From: Otis tarda
Lineage: Eukaryota; Chordata; Aves; Otidiformes; Otididae
DNA: 64,000 nucleotides
Assembly (NCBI GenBank): GCA_026413225.1
Contig: CM048591.1
Span: forward strand, 45,265,803-45,329,802
Reading direction: 5' to 3'
The position numbers and the translations under genes were made by a program. A model generated the notes under the pieces. That model saw only the letters and a list, made by a program, of their open reading frames with translations. It was not told where the DNA came from and ran no database searches. Shown here one piece after another: positions 40,803-53,400 of this stretch. How positions within the stretch are numbered: position 1 is the stretch's first letter; every line of letters starts with the position of its first letter.

Positions 40803-41300
40803 TGTCGTAGTTTAGCCCCACTCGGGACCAGGCTACACAGTCTCCTGCTTTACTGACTGAGCTGGCTGGGCCGGGCTAAATCAGGCCCAGATGGCTGCCT
40901 GGCGGGAGGCCAGAGGGTGAGGAGCACAAAACCCCCAAGGCTCATGCCTCCTCTCTCTGTCCCGGCTTCAGCTTCTTCGCATCTTTTTTTTTTTTTTTTT
41001 CTCCTGTTTTCCCCTTTCTTAAATATGTTATCGGCGAGGCGCTATCAGGGAACATTCTGCTACCGATTGGCTTGGCCTTGGCCAGCAGCGGGTCCACCCT
41101 AGGCCCGGCTGAGTCCACCAGACAAAGGGGAGAATCTTCTACCAGCTTCTTACCAGAAGCTGCCACCATAGATCCCCTCACTAAATAAAACCCGAACAAC
41201 ATGTGAAAAATCCACTTGTGGAGAGAACCTGGATGGAGGAGCAAGTTTGGCAGGCAGCCCTTGTCTTGACTGAAATAAAATGAGTAATCTGGTGTCAGAA
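40803..41300 (+). mobile_element. LTR-like element with tRNA-Leu-type primer-binding site (ERVL-like)
   Basis: The segment starts TGTCGTAGTTTAGCCCC, close to the start of known avian ERV LTRs. It has AATAAA signals near 41183 and 41272. At 41290-41300 it has TGGTGTCAGAA, the beginning of the primer-binding site used by ERVL-type elements primed by tRNA-Leu. A T-run interrupts it at about 40984. No gag or pol sequence follows. Boundaries and family are tentative. Confidence 0.45.
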
Positions 41301-43660
41301 AGGTTAAGCACCCGTGCTCAGCACTGCAAATGTGAGAGTCTGGCTTTGCGTGCAAAATCCATCACTATTACTTATTCAGTATAAAAATCCAGGCAGAACA
41401 TTTGGTTTCATGTCAACTGTAAAATTGAGGTTTTCTTTGTCCATCTCTTGTTGTTTGTCTAAGTATGTAATTTGACAATCACACACTGATTACACATAGT
41501 GAAAAGCTGTAAATGAAGAGATTACACTAATCTGCCATGCAAGAATTTTAATCAATTGGAGTTTAAATTACAGAAATTTTGCTTTGAAATTTTGCTTTAA
41601 TTGACAACTCAGGGCATCAGAAAACAGAACTTTTTGTAAAGGTTTACTTGCCTTTTAGAATTACACAAAGACAATGTATTTATAAATAGCACTGTTTTTG
41701 GCTATCATTGTGGAATCTCTCTGAGAAATTACACTTTTTTTTTTTTGTCTCTTCAAACTTTGTGAAAAGAAAGCCAGATTCCACAAAACACCAACTCTTT
41801 AATCTTGCTGCTGAAATATTTCCAAATTCCTCCTATTCATCCCTCTCTAAAGATACTTTGACCTTCAAAATGCCTATTAAAACTGCAAGCACATTGTCTC
41901 TATAGTCAACAGTCTGCTGTCTTTCATATACAGCATAACCTCAGGAGACTTTGATTCAAGCTTGTAGAATGCTTTAAATAAAAATAATGTTTCAAAAATT
42001 TCTAAAAAGCTTTCTAGGTACATTTTTTGTACCAGCATTTGTTCCAGCATTTGTTGAGGAAATCTAGAGTTGATGATGCGTTTGATACCAAAGGGCTCCA
42101 CAGAAGCCCGCAAAAGATTTGGTGTTTTTTTGTTGGTGTGTTGTGGTAATGTGGTGTTTCTCTAGACTAGAACATGACAAAGTAGCTTTCCAATTCCTTC
42201 TTTGGACTGCAAATACATGTAGTTTCACCTTTCTACAAAATAAAGCAACTATTCAGAGGCAAGCAGTTGATCTAGGTGAACATTTATTCAGTTGATCTAG
42301 ATAAAAATTTCTTATATAGTATTTTATTACTGTATCATATTCAAGGAAGTATCATCAGAAATTGTTATTTTGTTGTTAATTATGGATAGCTATTTTTTAC
42401 AATTTAAGAACTGTGCAGAAATAATGATAATGTATTCTCTTTGCTGAATTAAAATTTCCTGCTTCGAGTTGAAGTATGTCAGAGCCTAAGAGATCTGACT
42501 TGACTATCAGGAATTTGTAAAGCTGTCTGTGGGCAGGTAGTAGCCCTAACTTAGTTACTGTCATTATTTCCATTGATGCCAAACTCTTTGTGATGTCTTA
42601 AATTAGGATGAAGCTAGACAGGGCACAGTCTAATGAAGTTCGTTTTATTCAGTAGCAAGCATACTCTCTGTAAGTGGGTCTACATGAGAGCTGCGGGAGA
42701 CGCAGTGATTATGTTCAGGGCTTGGAGCAATGTGTCGAGGACGCACCGTATTTTGTTTTACTGTTGTGTCCAGACCTGTCGGCACCTCAAGATGGAAGGA
42801 GTCGTCTGTTGTTCTCCTGCAGTGCTGTCTCTAATCACAATTTTTGAAGCACAGCAGGGACTCTGATTTATTTTCAAGGTTCTGTACTAAGGATAAGATA
42901 AATTTCAAAGCCAGGTGGAGATAAAGTGAAGTTATCATAGTAGACTAAGTGTTGTTTTCCCGTGAACCATCAGGATAAAAACATAGCCTTGTCACAGAAG
43001 TCACAAGTGCCATCAGCATTTTTTGGGCAATTGTGTCTGAAGGCCTGAGATTTTCATAGCCCGTGTTTGGGGTTATTGTAGCTGACAAGAGAGGGCAGGG
43101 TTGTTTTGTCTGCACATTTCCCTGTCCGCTCTGAACGTACTCTGTTGAGTCTCCAGGGGTGTTTACACTGTTGGTCGTATTTATAAACCTCAGAGATAGC
43201 AAAAGGACATGCAGCTCGTTCCAGGCATCGCCGCCTGTGACCCACCTGGCTCTTGCAGTCACAGGGGTGCCCACACATACGGCCTGATGTTGCGGAGCCT
43301 CAGCGGTGGCCAGGGAGCTCGTGTCACTGCTTTGCTGAACAGAGCAGTTCTCCAGCTCAAACTGTGAAAGCCTCACGCCTCACTGTTGCGCTGCATTTGT
43401 CAGCTGTTGGAAGCATTACTGCATGTGCTTGTGGGGGTCTGCTGATGTAGTGACCACCACCACCACGGTTTTAAGCAGAAAGGGGCAATTCAGAAACTTT
43501 GTGGGAACACCAGGCTAGTTCATGCACGTGTGCTGGCCACCTAAAGCGGGGTTGCCCTTGGAACTCCCAGTTCAGTGTGCTCAGCTCTGCCTTCCATTAA
43601 AGCCACTCATTAGGGACCCATGGTGACACCGTTGGGTGATGACATCAGATGACAAGCTCT
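41301..43660. other. intergenic DNA between ZNF367 and HABP4, right part
   Basis: No exon recognised. The open frame on the minus strand at 42945-43376 has no identifiable homologue. GC content begins to rise near 43000. Confidence 0.55.
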
Positions 43661-44130
43661 TACTCTTACGTTTGGCAGCCTCCTGCGGCCGCTGTGTCCA
43701 AAGCGCGGCCGGGCGGGCGCCCGGGCTGCGGGCCCACCAACAAGCGCAGCCGCAGCTGCCGCTCGCCGCGCGAGGGCCCCGCTCTTGAATAATGCATAGC
43801 TCATGAATAATTAATCAGGTCGGCGCGTTGGTCAGCGGTCCGCTTATTGACTGTGCCGGCGCTGCACGCTAATTGGCCGTAGCCGCACGCCAGGGGCGGG
43901 GCGGAGTCTAAGGCCGCGATTGGTTGCTCGCGCCTGCCGTTATTTAGCATTGGTCGCGCGTGCTGGTGGTGGGTGGGCTTGGCGACGTTGATAGGTGGTG
44001 GCTGCCGGGCTGCCTGGAGCTCCGAAGCCCGATTGGCTGTTGGGAGCTCGGCGAAGGGCGGGGTAACCGCAGCAGTGCGGCGGTCTGGGTCGCGGTGAGC
44101 TGGGGCCGGCGCCGCGGCAGTTGCCGTGCT

Positions 44131-44151
44131 CGTGCGCGCGCGTGCGCGCGT
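44131..44151. repeat. alternating purine-pyrimidine tract
   Basis: CGTGCGCGCG occurs twice in tandem, followed by T: 21 bases of strict pyrimidine/purine alternation, about 60 bp before the HABP4 start codon. Such tracts can adopt Z-DNA. Confidence 0.9.
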
Positions 44152-44210
44152 TGGTTCAGCCCGACGCAGCGGCGGTGCGGGGCAGAGGCGGGCGGCTGTC
44201 GCCCGCGGCG

Positions 44211-44496
44211 ATGATGAAGGGGACGGTGGGCAGCCCGGTGGCTGCCGTTATGCAGGAGAGCTTCGGTTGCGCCGTCGCCAACCGGTTCTATCAGCTCCTG
44301 GACGACGAGTCGGACCCCTTCGACATCCTGCGCGAGGCCGAGCGCCGCCAGCAGCAGCGGAAGAAGCGCGACGAGGCGGCGGCGCCCGCCAAGAGAGCCG
44401 GTCCCAGCGGCAGGGCGGGCGGCGGCAGGAGGGAGTCCCAGAAGGAGCGCAGGCAGCCCGGGAGCCCCCCGGCGCCCGGCGGGGCGCCGCAGCTCG
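44211..44496 (+). CDS. HABP4: HABP4 coding exon 1
   Basis: 95 codons plus one base, ending at donor GTACGC. The conserved block [20 protein letters not shown] is followed by a basic, Ala/Gly/Pro-rich low-complexity tail including [10 protein letters not shown]. Confidence 0.94.
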
Positions 44497-47400
44497 GTAC
44501 GCTGGCAGCGCCTCCTCGGCGGGGGGGGGGGTGGGCGGGTGGCGGGCCAGCGGGGCGAGCCGGTTTCTGAGGAGCGAGGCCCCTCAGGGCGCGGTGGCAG
44601 TGCGGGCAGCCCGGGCCCTGCGGCGCGGCGCGGCTCGGCGCCGGCCCTGCGGTTGCCCTGCCTCTGGGGCAGCCGTGGTGTGGCGTGCAGCTTGCTGTCG
44701 GGTCGAAGCAGGGGTGAGAAAATCCAGTTCGTTGTGGTTTTGTCGTGGTGAATGGATACGTGAAAGTCCCATTGGAGAAACGAGTGACAAGTGGAGCGTC
44801 GCTCCGGCTGGCCGCGGTCTTGCAGAGCTCTCCCAGCCTGCGTGGGAGGCTTCAGATGGGAAACGAGTCTTTGGAGCTGTAAGTGAAAACTTCAGAAATA
44901 GTCCTGAGAGGCAAATGCCAGAGCATTAGCTCTTCTGCTGCAGCACCTGTAGTTTTCATGCTGGTTTAGCATCCCTGTTGATGCAGTTCGTCACTTGTGA
45001 CCCTGGCCATCTCCTGCGGTGTTTGCTGCTTTCAGGTTTGTTTCTTGGTACCGGTGAGTTTTCCGGCACTTCAGCTTCTTCAGGGTTATAGCGTGTCTGG
45101 TGATCTGTGCTTAGTTTGCTCTAAACCTGCATTGATATCCAAACCTTTAATAAAAACTTATTTCTTCGGTGAACTCTTTAGCACAGTGTACAGGACTGGT
45201 CTAGGTTGTTTGTCAGCTGCTAGGTTTTGGTGCTGAATGTTGCTTGGGGGAATAGGGAGCCGATCAGCTTTTATATCAGAATGTCTGGCACAGTCCTCTT
45301 GGCGGTTGAAGGCTTTGCTGGGCTATAGCTCCTTGCATTTAGAGGCGGTTTTGTGAGTGTGATTGATATAACTTAACTGGTATTGAGCTTGCTGGATTCA
45401 GTATCTAAAGTATCTGAGATGGTGGTTTCCAGATATTGAGAATCTCTGCACAAAAAACTCCTGTTTTACCTTCTTGAGTTGTGGTTAATTCCCATTCTCC
45501 TGCAGTAGGCATGAAGCTTAACAGACTAACTATTCTTAAAATATTAATTTCTTCCTGTAGTAGAAGCTCATGTTAAATTCACAGTAATTGAACTGTGTGT
45601 TTTAATGCCCTAGAAGAAGGTGTGGCCTTTGAATTGGGGTTATTTCTCCATCAAGTCTTTGCCAGTGCTGCCAATTCTGTTGCTTAGATTGACAGTCTCA
45701 CACTGCTCCGGCAGCAATCATTTGACCTTGTTGGAGCAGAGAATCTTTCGATGCCAAATACGCACTATTTAATGAGCGTCTTTGGAGAGAATGATCTTAA
45801 CAAATTGTCACTGTCGCTTTGGACAGTTGTGTGAAACTCATCTTTTGAGATTCCTATACAGTTGTTAATGTGACTTTGTCAGAGATCTCTGCCTGCAAGA
45901 CCGATAGTCACACTAGTAGCAGGCTTATCTTATTTAAAGGCTGCTTTACGGTGGTTATCAGCAGAAGGTGATAGAACTTGTTTGGTGGAACAGCAGGGCC
46001 TCCAGTTTTGATGAAAAAGTTCTTGAACAAGAACTGGTGGTTATCAGTAACATACTAGGAGTGTGGAAGTATGTGAAGAGCATCCTTTTCCTCCTACTTG
46101 TCTGTAGGTATCTTAAGCATACAGGTTCTGAGTGTAATTCTGTGGTAATACACAGTGACCCTGTGGAGTATCTTTGACAATTTTCTGCTATCTTGATATT
46201 AAAAAACACAGTTTCTCATATAGAGACATCAGGCACGTGCACCTTTTTTTAATTTCCTGCCAATTTAAAATGGAGAAAAAACTTACAGGAGCCTTTGTGA
46301 AAGTGAATTAACATCTATATTAAAAAGAGTTATTTGCTCTGAAAAATACTGCGGTTTCTTGTTTAATGGAAGTGACGATCCCGGACTTTGTGTGTGCAAT
46401 AGATTTATGTCTTGGGCTTGTTGTGAAGTAAGGACTGTAAGTATATATTGTGGTTTAACCTCAGTCAGCAACTGTGCAGCCGCTTGCTCCCCCTTCCTAG
46501 TGGGGCTGGAGGGAGAGTCGGGAAGAAAGGAAAACTCGTGGGTTGAGATGAAAACAGTTTACTGGGATAGCAAGGGAAGATGACAGTAATAACAAAATAT
46601 AGGAATAATAAAATGTACAAAATGAATGATGCACAATTTCTCACCACCTGACAATCTGATGACTGGTATGACCCATCCCGAGCAGTGATCATGGGGGAAA
46701 AAAAATGAAAAGTGATCCTGGAAGATATCAAGCAGTAAGTGAAAGAATGAGAGCCTTGCCTATCAACCAGCCCTCATTTATATACTGAGCATGACGTGAA
46801 TGGTATGGAATAGTCTCTTTGGCCAGTTTAGGTCAGCTGTACTGGCTATATCCCTCCCAGCTTCCTGCACCTGCACATTAGCAAAACCTGGGAAGCTGGA
46901 AAATGTCCTTGGTCTCTTTAGCAACAACTCATAACATCAGTGTGTTACCAACGTTCTTCACATACCAAATCCCACACTAAATCCAAAATATAGCAGTTAC
47001 TCAGAAGAAAATTATCTCCATCCCAGTCAAAACCAGGACAATGTGTAGTGCTGAGGATGCTAAACCAGGGCAGAGAGTTGAGACTTGGACCTGTCTGCAT
47101 GCTCCTCCTTTAGATGTGCTATCTTAGCAAGCCTGTTCTGAAGGACAGAGATCACCTTCTGACTTAAGGCAAATACAGTGATGGTGTAGCTGACAAATAC
47201 AAACCAAGTGGTGGGTTGAGGGAATAATCTAAGATTTTTTGGGGAAGAGAAGAGGTAGCTTTCTATCTAGGTTGATTTGTTATACAGGATTCAACCAGAA
47301 AACTTCTGGATACAGTAAAAGATTCAGGGCACTATCAGCTTAATAATTGGGAATGCGTAACCACTTGGGAAGGTCCTTGTACCAGCTCAACTTGGCATAA

Positions 47401-50400
47401 AGCTTCTAATGATGGATGGAGAGCACTTCTGTTTGATGAAATAAGTAGTATTGATTAAAATTACTAAATTGTGAAACTAATGACTAAACTTATATTCAAA
47501 AACAAAACAAAAGATTTTGTTTCCAGTCATCTTAGTGTTTTTTTGTTGTTTGGTTTCTTTTCCCTCCAGATTTTGGGCATAACTCCCTCTAATCTCATTT
47601 CACTGATTAGGAATGAAACACCGTAAGGAAGCATGTAGACCCACCTGAACAGCTGAATCAGATTCTAGTATTATGTTTGAAATGACAATTTAGTCTGTTT
47701 TGTATTAGTGTTCATAGCATCATCACAGAACAGCCTAGGTTGGACGGAATCTCAAAGGACTGTCTAGTTCAACCTTTTCTGGGAAAGGCAGTGTACAAAA
47801 GATCTAGCACCCTGTCCAGTCACTTCCTGTAAACTTTCAGTGACAGGGACTCCATTGTGTCCTTGGGGAGGTCATTCCAGTGAATGATTGTTATAATTTT
47901 CTTTCTGATACTGAATGAAACCTCTCCTCCTGCAACTTGTACCTGTTGGCTCTTGTCTTCTCCATGTGGTTCCTTGTGAAGACAGAGTCTCCATCCTTTT
48001 TCTAAGCTACCCTTCAAGTACTGGAGTACTGTGATGTGGCCCCCACCAAGCCTTCTCTTCTCTGGGGAGAAGAGACCCAGCTCCTTCGGTCTTTCCTCTC
48101 AAAGGGCAGGCTCTCCAGCACTTCGATCATCGTCTTTCTTTGGACCCTCTCCAGTCTGTGATCATCTTCATGGCCCTTTGTTGGACACCCTCTAGACTGT
48201 TTTATCTAGTTACTGGGATGTTCTGCTCCTTTGGCTTACCAAAAGTCTTGTTAAAAAGTTTCATGATTTTTGTTTTATTATTGTATTGTTTCTTGAGCAT
48301 ACTAAATCTGAGCAAAATAGTCTTCACTTTTAGAAATACTTGAAGCAAGCCTAGTCTGTGATCTTGCAAGATATAAAAAGTTTTATGGTAGTCTGAGATA
48401 CTTCTTTTAGTGTTATGTTTTGATGTTAGAGTGGAAAACTTACTCAGAAAGTCTGGAAGTTGGCATTTTTTAAATTTAGTTCTTCACTGCATTTTCCAGA
48501 GGAGTCTTTACTTAATTTCTGGAGATGTTTTCAGTTTGAAACAAACCTCCAAAGAGGACATTGCCAGATGATCCAGTACTTTGACCTTTAGCATCCAAAC
48601 TATTTATTATAAATTGACACAACTGTAAGGAGACTATTTTTAAATCTTTCTTTGAGGAGAAAATAGAATTCTGTTTCATAGCCTACCAAAACCTACACTT
48701 CTGACCCTAATTATGTATTTTTTCACTTTTACTGACTGTGTTTTGTGATTTTTAGACTATATGCTGAGGATTTGGGTAAAGGCTGTTTGTAGGTATTACA
48801 ACTCTTACAGTTGCACCACTTAATGTTAACTCAGTTCATTCTTAGCACAGCAGCCAAACTGCATTTGCCAGCTCTTTATTCAAAAGGCCTAGTTGCAGAG
48901 CTTGCATTCTTTACCAGTCCAGGCAAATTAAATTTGTTGATCATGCAGTAATAAGCTCTGTTCTATTGAAATCTCTAAACCTTTGTTGCTAATACCTCTA
49001 AAAGGTTTTCTTCTTTCATGTACATTTGATGACCAGTGTAACTTTCAGATGTTCAGATCCTGAGTACTATGCGTTTGAGTTTTTAGCTATGGTTTTTAAG
49101 TTAATATGGCACAAGGTGTTTCCAGGGAATTTTGTCTTATACTGACTGCGGTTTTCTTATTTTTAAATAATTTATTCCAATGTCATTCTTTCAGCTACAT
49201 AGTCATAAGAGTTGTCCAGAGGAAAGCTGCAGTAGGCAGTTCTGTAATTGAATACTGGCACACATGAAAACAAAATACCACAGAGTAGGGTCCAGCTTTC
49301 TTTAATGTGTTGCATGCAGTAGCTGAAGCCTTTTTTTTTTTTTTTTTTTTCCCCCAAATTTTGGGATACTGTGGTATTCTGCAAATAGTGTAATTAATTA
49401 TGCTTTAGTTAAAAAAATTTGATTACTTGAAGTTTGGAATTAAAATCATATGGACACACAAATACAAAGGGGAGGAAGTAAGACTGTTTGTGGTGTCTTA
49501 AATCTCCTATACTTTAAAATACAACAAAATAAGTCCTTGAGAGTGTGAACTGTCTTTTACTGTTTCCAGTTTTGCAGCTTTATTGTAAAGGAACATCAGT
49601 TTTTCGTGTTTAGGTATTATTGTGTTACTGAGATGGTAATGAAATAGTGTATTTGCATGCAGCCATAATTAATGACAGAGATCCTTGAATTATAGTACAA
49701 TTTCTCCACTTGCCCTCATTCCAGACCAACTGGAGCAGTATTCCTCTTTGATTTTTGTACTTAATTCATCTCCTCTGAACTCTCATTAAATTGTTTCTTG
49801 AGGCTCAGATTTTTTCCTTTTAAACATGAGCTGTTAAGCTGAAAGCAGAGGAAATAAGATTCTCTTGGAATAAGTGGAAAGAGAGATTTGAATTTAGGAC
49901 TAGTGATTGTGCTGCTGTTAGCTTTGTTTTAACATCAAGGCAGTTGAAACTTGTCTGAAATGAAAAATTTTAAGCACAGTTTAAATTTTTATTTTTGTGT
50001 GTATGTAGGTGGCTGTGAGAGGGATAAATAACTGAAGTTTGCTAATACAAGGTTATTTAGCCCAGTAGAAGAAGAGTTGTAAGGCAAAGACACAAATTAC
50101 ATACTGTAAATAAGCTATAAAATGGCAGAGGAAGTTCAGGGTCAGTAACTGTAAAGCAATACGTACGGGAGAACACAGACCGAGGTGGGGGGGCAGCACT
50201 GCAAGCTATACTGCAATGTGTAAGATTTTTTCTAACTCAAACTTTGGTAGTTCAGAAAAGAGAGCTTGGAGTCATTTGGACTGTTAATAGTAGAACAGCA
50301 GATCTATTTCCAGTTGCCATCTAGGAGAAAAGCAATGTTGGGAATTACTGAGGTAGCAGTAGCAAGGAAAATAGAAAAGGAACTGTTATACCTTTGAAGG

Positions 50401-53400
50401 AATTTCATCTTCCCACCTCTGTGACGTTTGTGCTCTTTTGGTCACCTCAATGATGTTAAAACTAGAAAAAGCACACTGCAGTGATGTGCATGATGAAGCT
50501 CATGCAATAGTTTACGTACGGGGAGAAATTTGAATTAAGGTTTTTGTTTTGAGAGAAGATGTCTGAGGATACAAAAGGAGTGTATACGAAACTGCAGGTG
50601 AGACTTGGAAAAGGCAAAGAATATTTATTTTTTCTTATTTTACAGAAATACAGGGATATAATTTCCAACAGTTTTTGTGCGACAAGGAGAAAGAATGCTT
50701 CACAGAGACTATAATTGACCTGTGGCAGTTCTTGCTATAGAGTGATGTCGATGTATCAAAGCATGTATCTATTCAGACAGCAGTTTGGGTAAAGACATGG
50801 CAGCCTATCTATGGATCTGTCACCCATAAATCAATGCTTATAGTCTTTGATTCAGAAAAGCTCTAAGGATAGATTGCCACGTGGAAAGTATTTTGTCTTT
50901 TTTTTGTTTGTTTGTTTCTCCAAATACGTGCTGTAAGATATACAAGTCTTTCATCTGACTACTGTGCTTGCTCTACTGCTCGTCCTAACTGAATCAAAAC
51001 TACACCCAGTTTGTGTTTGCTGTTTTCCAGTGTGTGCTACTTGGGCAAAATAGAAATAACATCCCAGGTTGCATTTCTGGGAATTGAATATTGGTAGAAT
51101 TGCCTCACTGGATTTGAATGTCACCAGTTTTGGTGGTCTTGGGCTTGTAAGAATATATAAAGCATCATAGTGCAGTGTTGTCAGCTAGATTTTAGGTTAG
51201 AAGACAAGGCTTTGGTGCCCTTTGCAGCAGTAACCTCCCTCAGCCTGTGAATTGCATGCCAGTTACCCACCCTCACCTGCTGTGCCCCTTACATAAGGAA
51301 ATGGGAGAAACAGAGCAAGATTTCTGCTCTAGCTCGTAGTCCCTGATAGCAGCTGAAAGCTGGGCTCCTTGTGGTATTTGTCGGAAGTCAGCTTGCTGCA
51401 CAGAAAACCTCATTTTTCCCTTAAAACTAAAAATTTTTAAAAGGTGACAGCATGCTGTCTCAGTGAGGGTCAGTGGAGAGCCCACAAAACCCAGAACACT
51501 GTCTCTTCCCAAGCAAAAGTCCCACTTTTTGAGGACAGATGATAAGGACAGAGAACCTTGGTGCGAGCTAGACAACAACACTGCAAAGACAGCTAGATTT
51601 TGCTGTGTTGTTTTAAATCTGTGTGGTAATACATAGACATCCAGTGTCTGGGAAACCAGGCAATGCAGGTCTTAAAAATACAGTTTCTGCTTTCTCAGTT
51701 GTGAGTTCTGTGATAACATGCTTGCTGAAAACACTTTTCTAGGAAGTCGTCCTATCTAGCAGCTGCACTATGAACAAAACTAATCCGGATAGTGAAGTAT
51801 TATTGTGGGGAAAGTGAAAACTACTTATGTTTGTTAGCTCTGTATGATTTAGAGTTTTAATAATAGCTTGTAAAACTGGGCTTTTTTTCATTTAATAATG
51901 CCTAGTTCTAGTACCTGGTAATTTTAGTATTTGCGTATGTGTTTTTCTCTAAAAATACTTCAGCTGCTTCTTCTGGGAAAAAAAAAAACGAAACCAAACA
52001 ACCAAACCCAACCAAAACAACAAGCTGGTTCTGTTGAAACAGTTTAAGCATCAGATTTATTTTTTGATAGTTTAGAAAGTAAAGTGACAGGCAACTCAGC
52101 TGACAGCCTGCACTGCTGCAGTAACCTTCCAGGGAAGCAGTAGTGAGGTGGGGAACGATGGGCAATGTCTTCGGCTGAATACAGGTTACAGATGTAACTG
52201 TAAGACACAGGAAAACCACATTAAAGAGAGGCTAAACTTGATAACTGGGAAAGAGTGGTCTTAGTTTTCAGCACAGTGTTTGCAAGACCTTGAGCAGATG
52301 ATCTGCAAAACTCCAGAGCTTTCTTTGTAGTTTTGAAGAAAACCTGCATACCAGTCTATATATGCAAACAAACAGACAAAAATGGGGTGTACCTGGAGAG
52401 GTGGTTAATAAACATTCAGAGCATAGCCCAGTTCTTTTTATGTGAAAGCTATTATGGCAGTGCTACACAAGATTGCTCATGGTTTTGTTTTGGTTTAGTT
52501 TGGTTTGGTTTTTTTTTTTTGTTGTTGTATTTTGTTTGGTTGTTTTTTTTTTCCAAAGGGTAGGTGGCCCTTCAGCTCCTTAAATAAAAATGAGTCTGCA
52601 TTGGGACAGACATATGGCAAAGGATTAAAATTGGATAGCTTATGCTGTCACTGATGCCAGGTTCCAGTTTAGTTTGCCCTTATATGCAGAACGGGAAGTT
52701 GTGCTGGTATTTCAAATGATTTACAAGCAGGTCACAAGCTTCTGCCCTGTGGGTGACTCTGCTGATTAGAGAGGTGTCATTACTGCGTACCATCTTATTC
52801 CACTGCTGCATGTCTGTGAAACCAGTTTAAAATGGTTTTATACAGGTAATAATTCTTTCTAGTATTTAAAATTAATCTGCAATAATTATAGGCACCTGTT
52901 AAAATCAAAGTGAAATAGTCTTGTACTGAAATCAGAGTATAGCAAACTGCTTTGTCTAGTACAGTCAGTGCTAGTGACATGTAATACATATCTGAAGTTT
53001 AGAAGTACTTTTAGGTGGTACAGGGTAACAGAATCAGAGACCATCTTTTTAAAATGACTTTTGCGTCTTTTTTTTTTTTTTTTTTTTGACATGGCTTTAC
53101 TAGTTCTAAGGAGCTCTTTGAATCTGCAAGTGAGATTGATGTTAATACTAAGTACATAGGTCTCTGAGTACGGCATTCTTGCCAGGTTGCTCTGTTTAGA
53201 ATAGCTGATGTTTCTGATAGCCAGTGAGAGGCTAAAAAATAAATAAAAATGCACTCTTGTATTGCAGTTGCACATTCAGATCCAAACAAAATAAGTAAAA
53301 ATTAGGTCAGAAATGAGTAGTTCTTCTTCCACAGCAAATTTCCAATTTGGAGTTAACAGTTGTGTAGTTGGTAGTGTAGCTGAAATGTGTGTAAAGCAGA

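Larger units (their letters stand above)
43660..44600. promoter_or_regulatory. HABP4: CpG island and promoter of HABP4
   Basis: GC-rich promoter with four inverted CCAAT boxes (ATTGG at 43872, 43919, 43949 and 44032), a GC box (43893-43904) and a TATA-like TTATTTA (about 43940). An AT-rich double homeodomain-like motif lies at 43783-43815. A perfect alternating CG/TG tract is at 44131-44151, just before the start codon. Confidence 0.8.

Noticed and set aside
40942-41355. 137-codon minus-strand frame
   Set aside because: Overlaps the LTR-like block and its T-run (encoding a Lys run); no recognisable protein.
42945-43376. 143-codon minus-strand frame between ZNF367 and HABP4
   Set aside because: No homology, no splice or promoter context, moderate GC; treated as chance.
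44126-44929. 267-codon plus-strand frame over HABP4 exon 1
   Set aside because: Out of frame with the conserved HABP4 reading; a GC-rich shadow.
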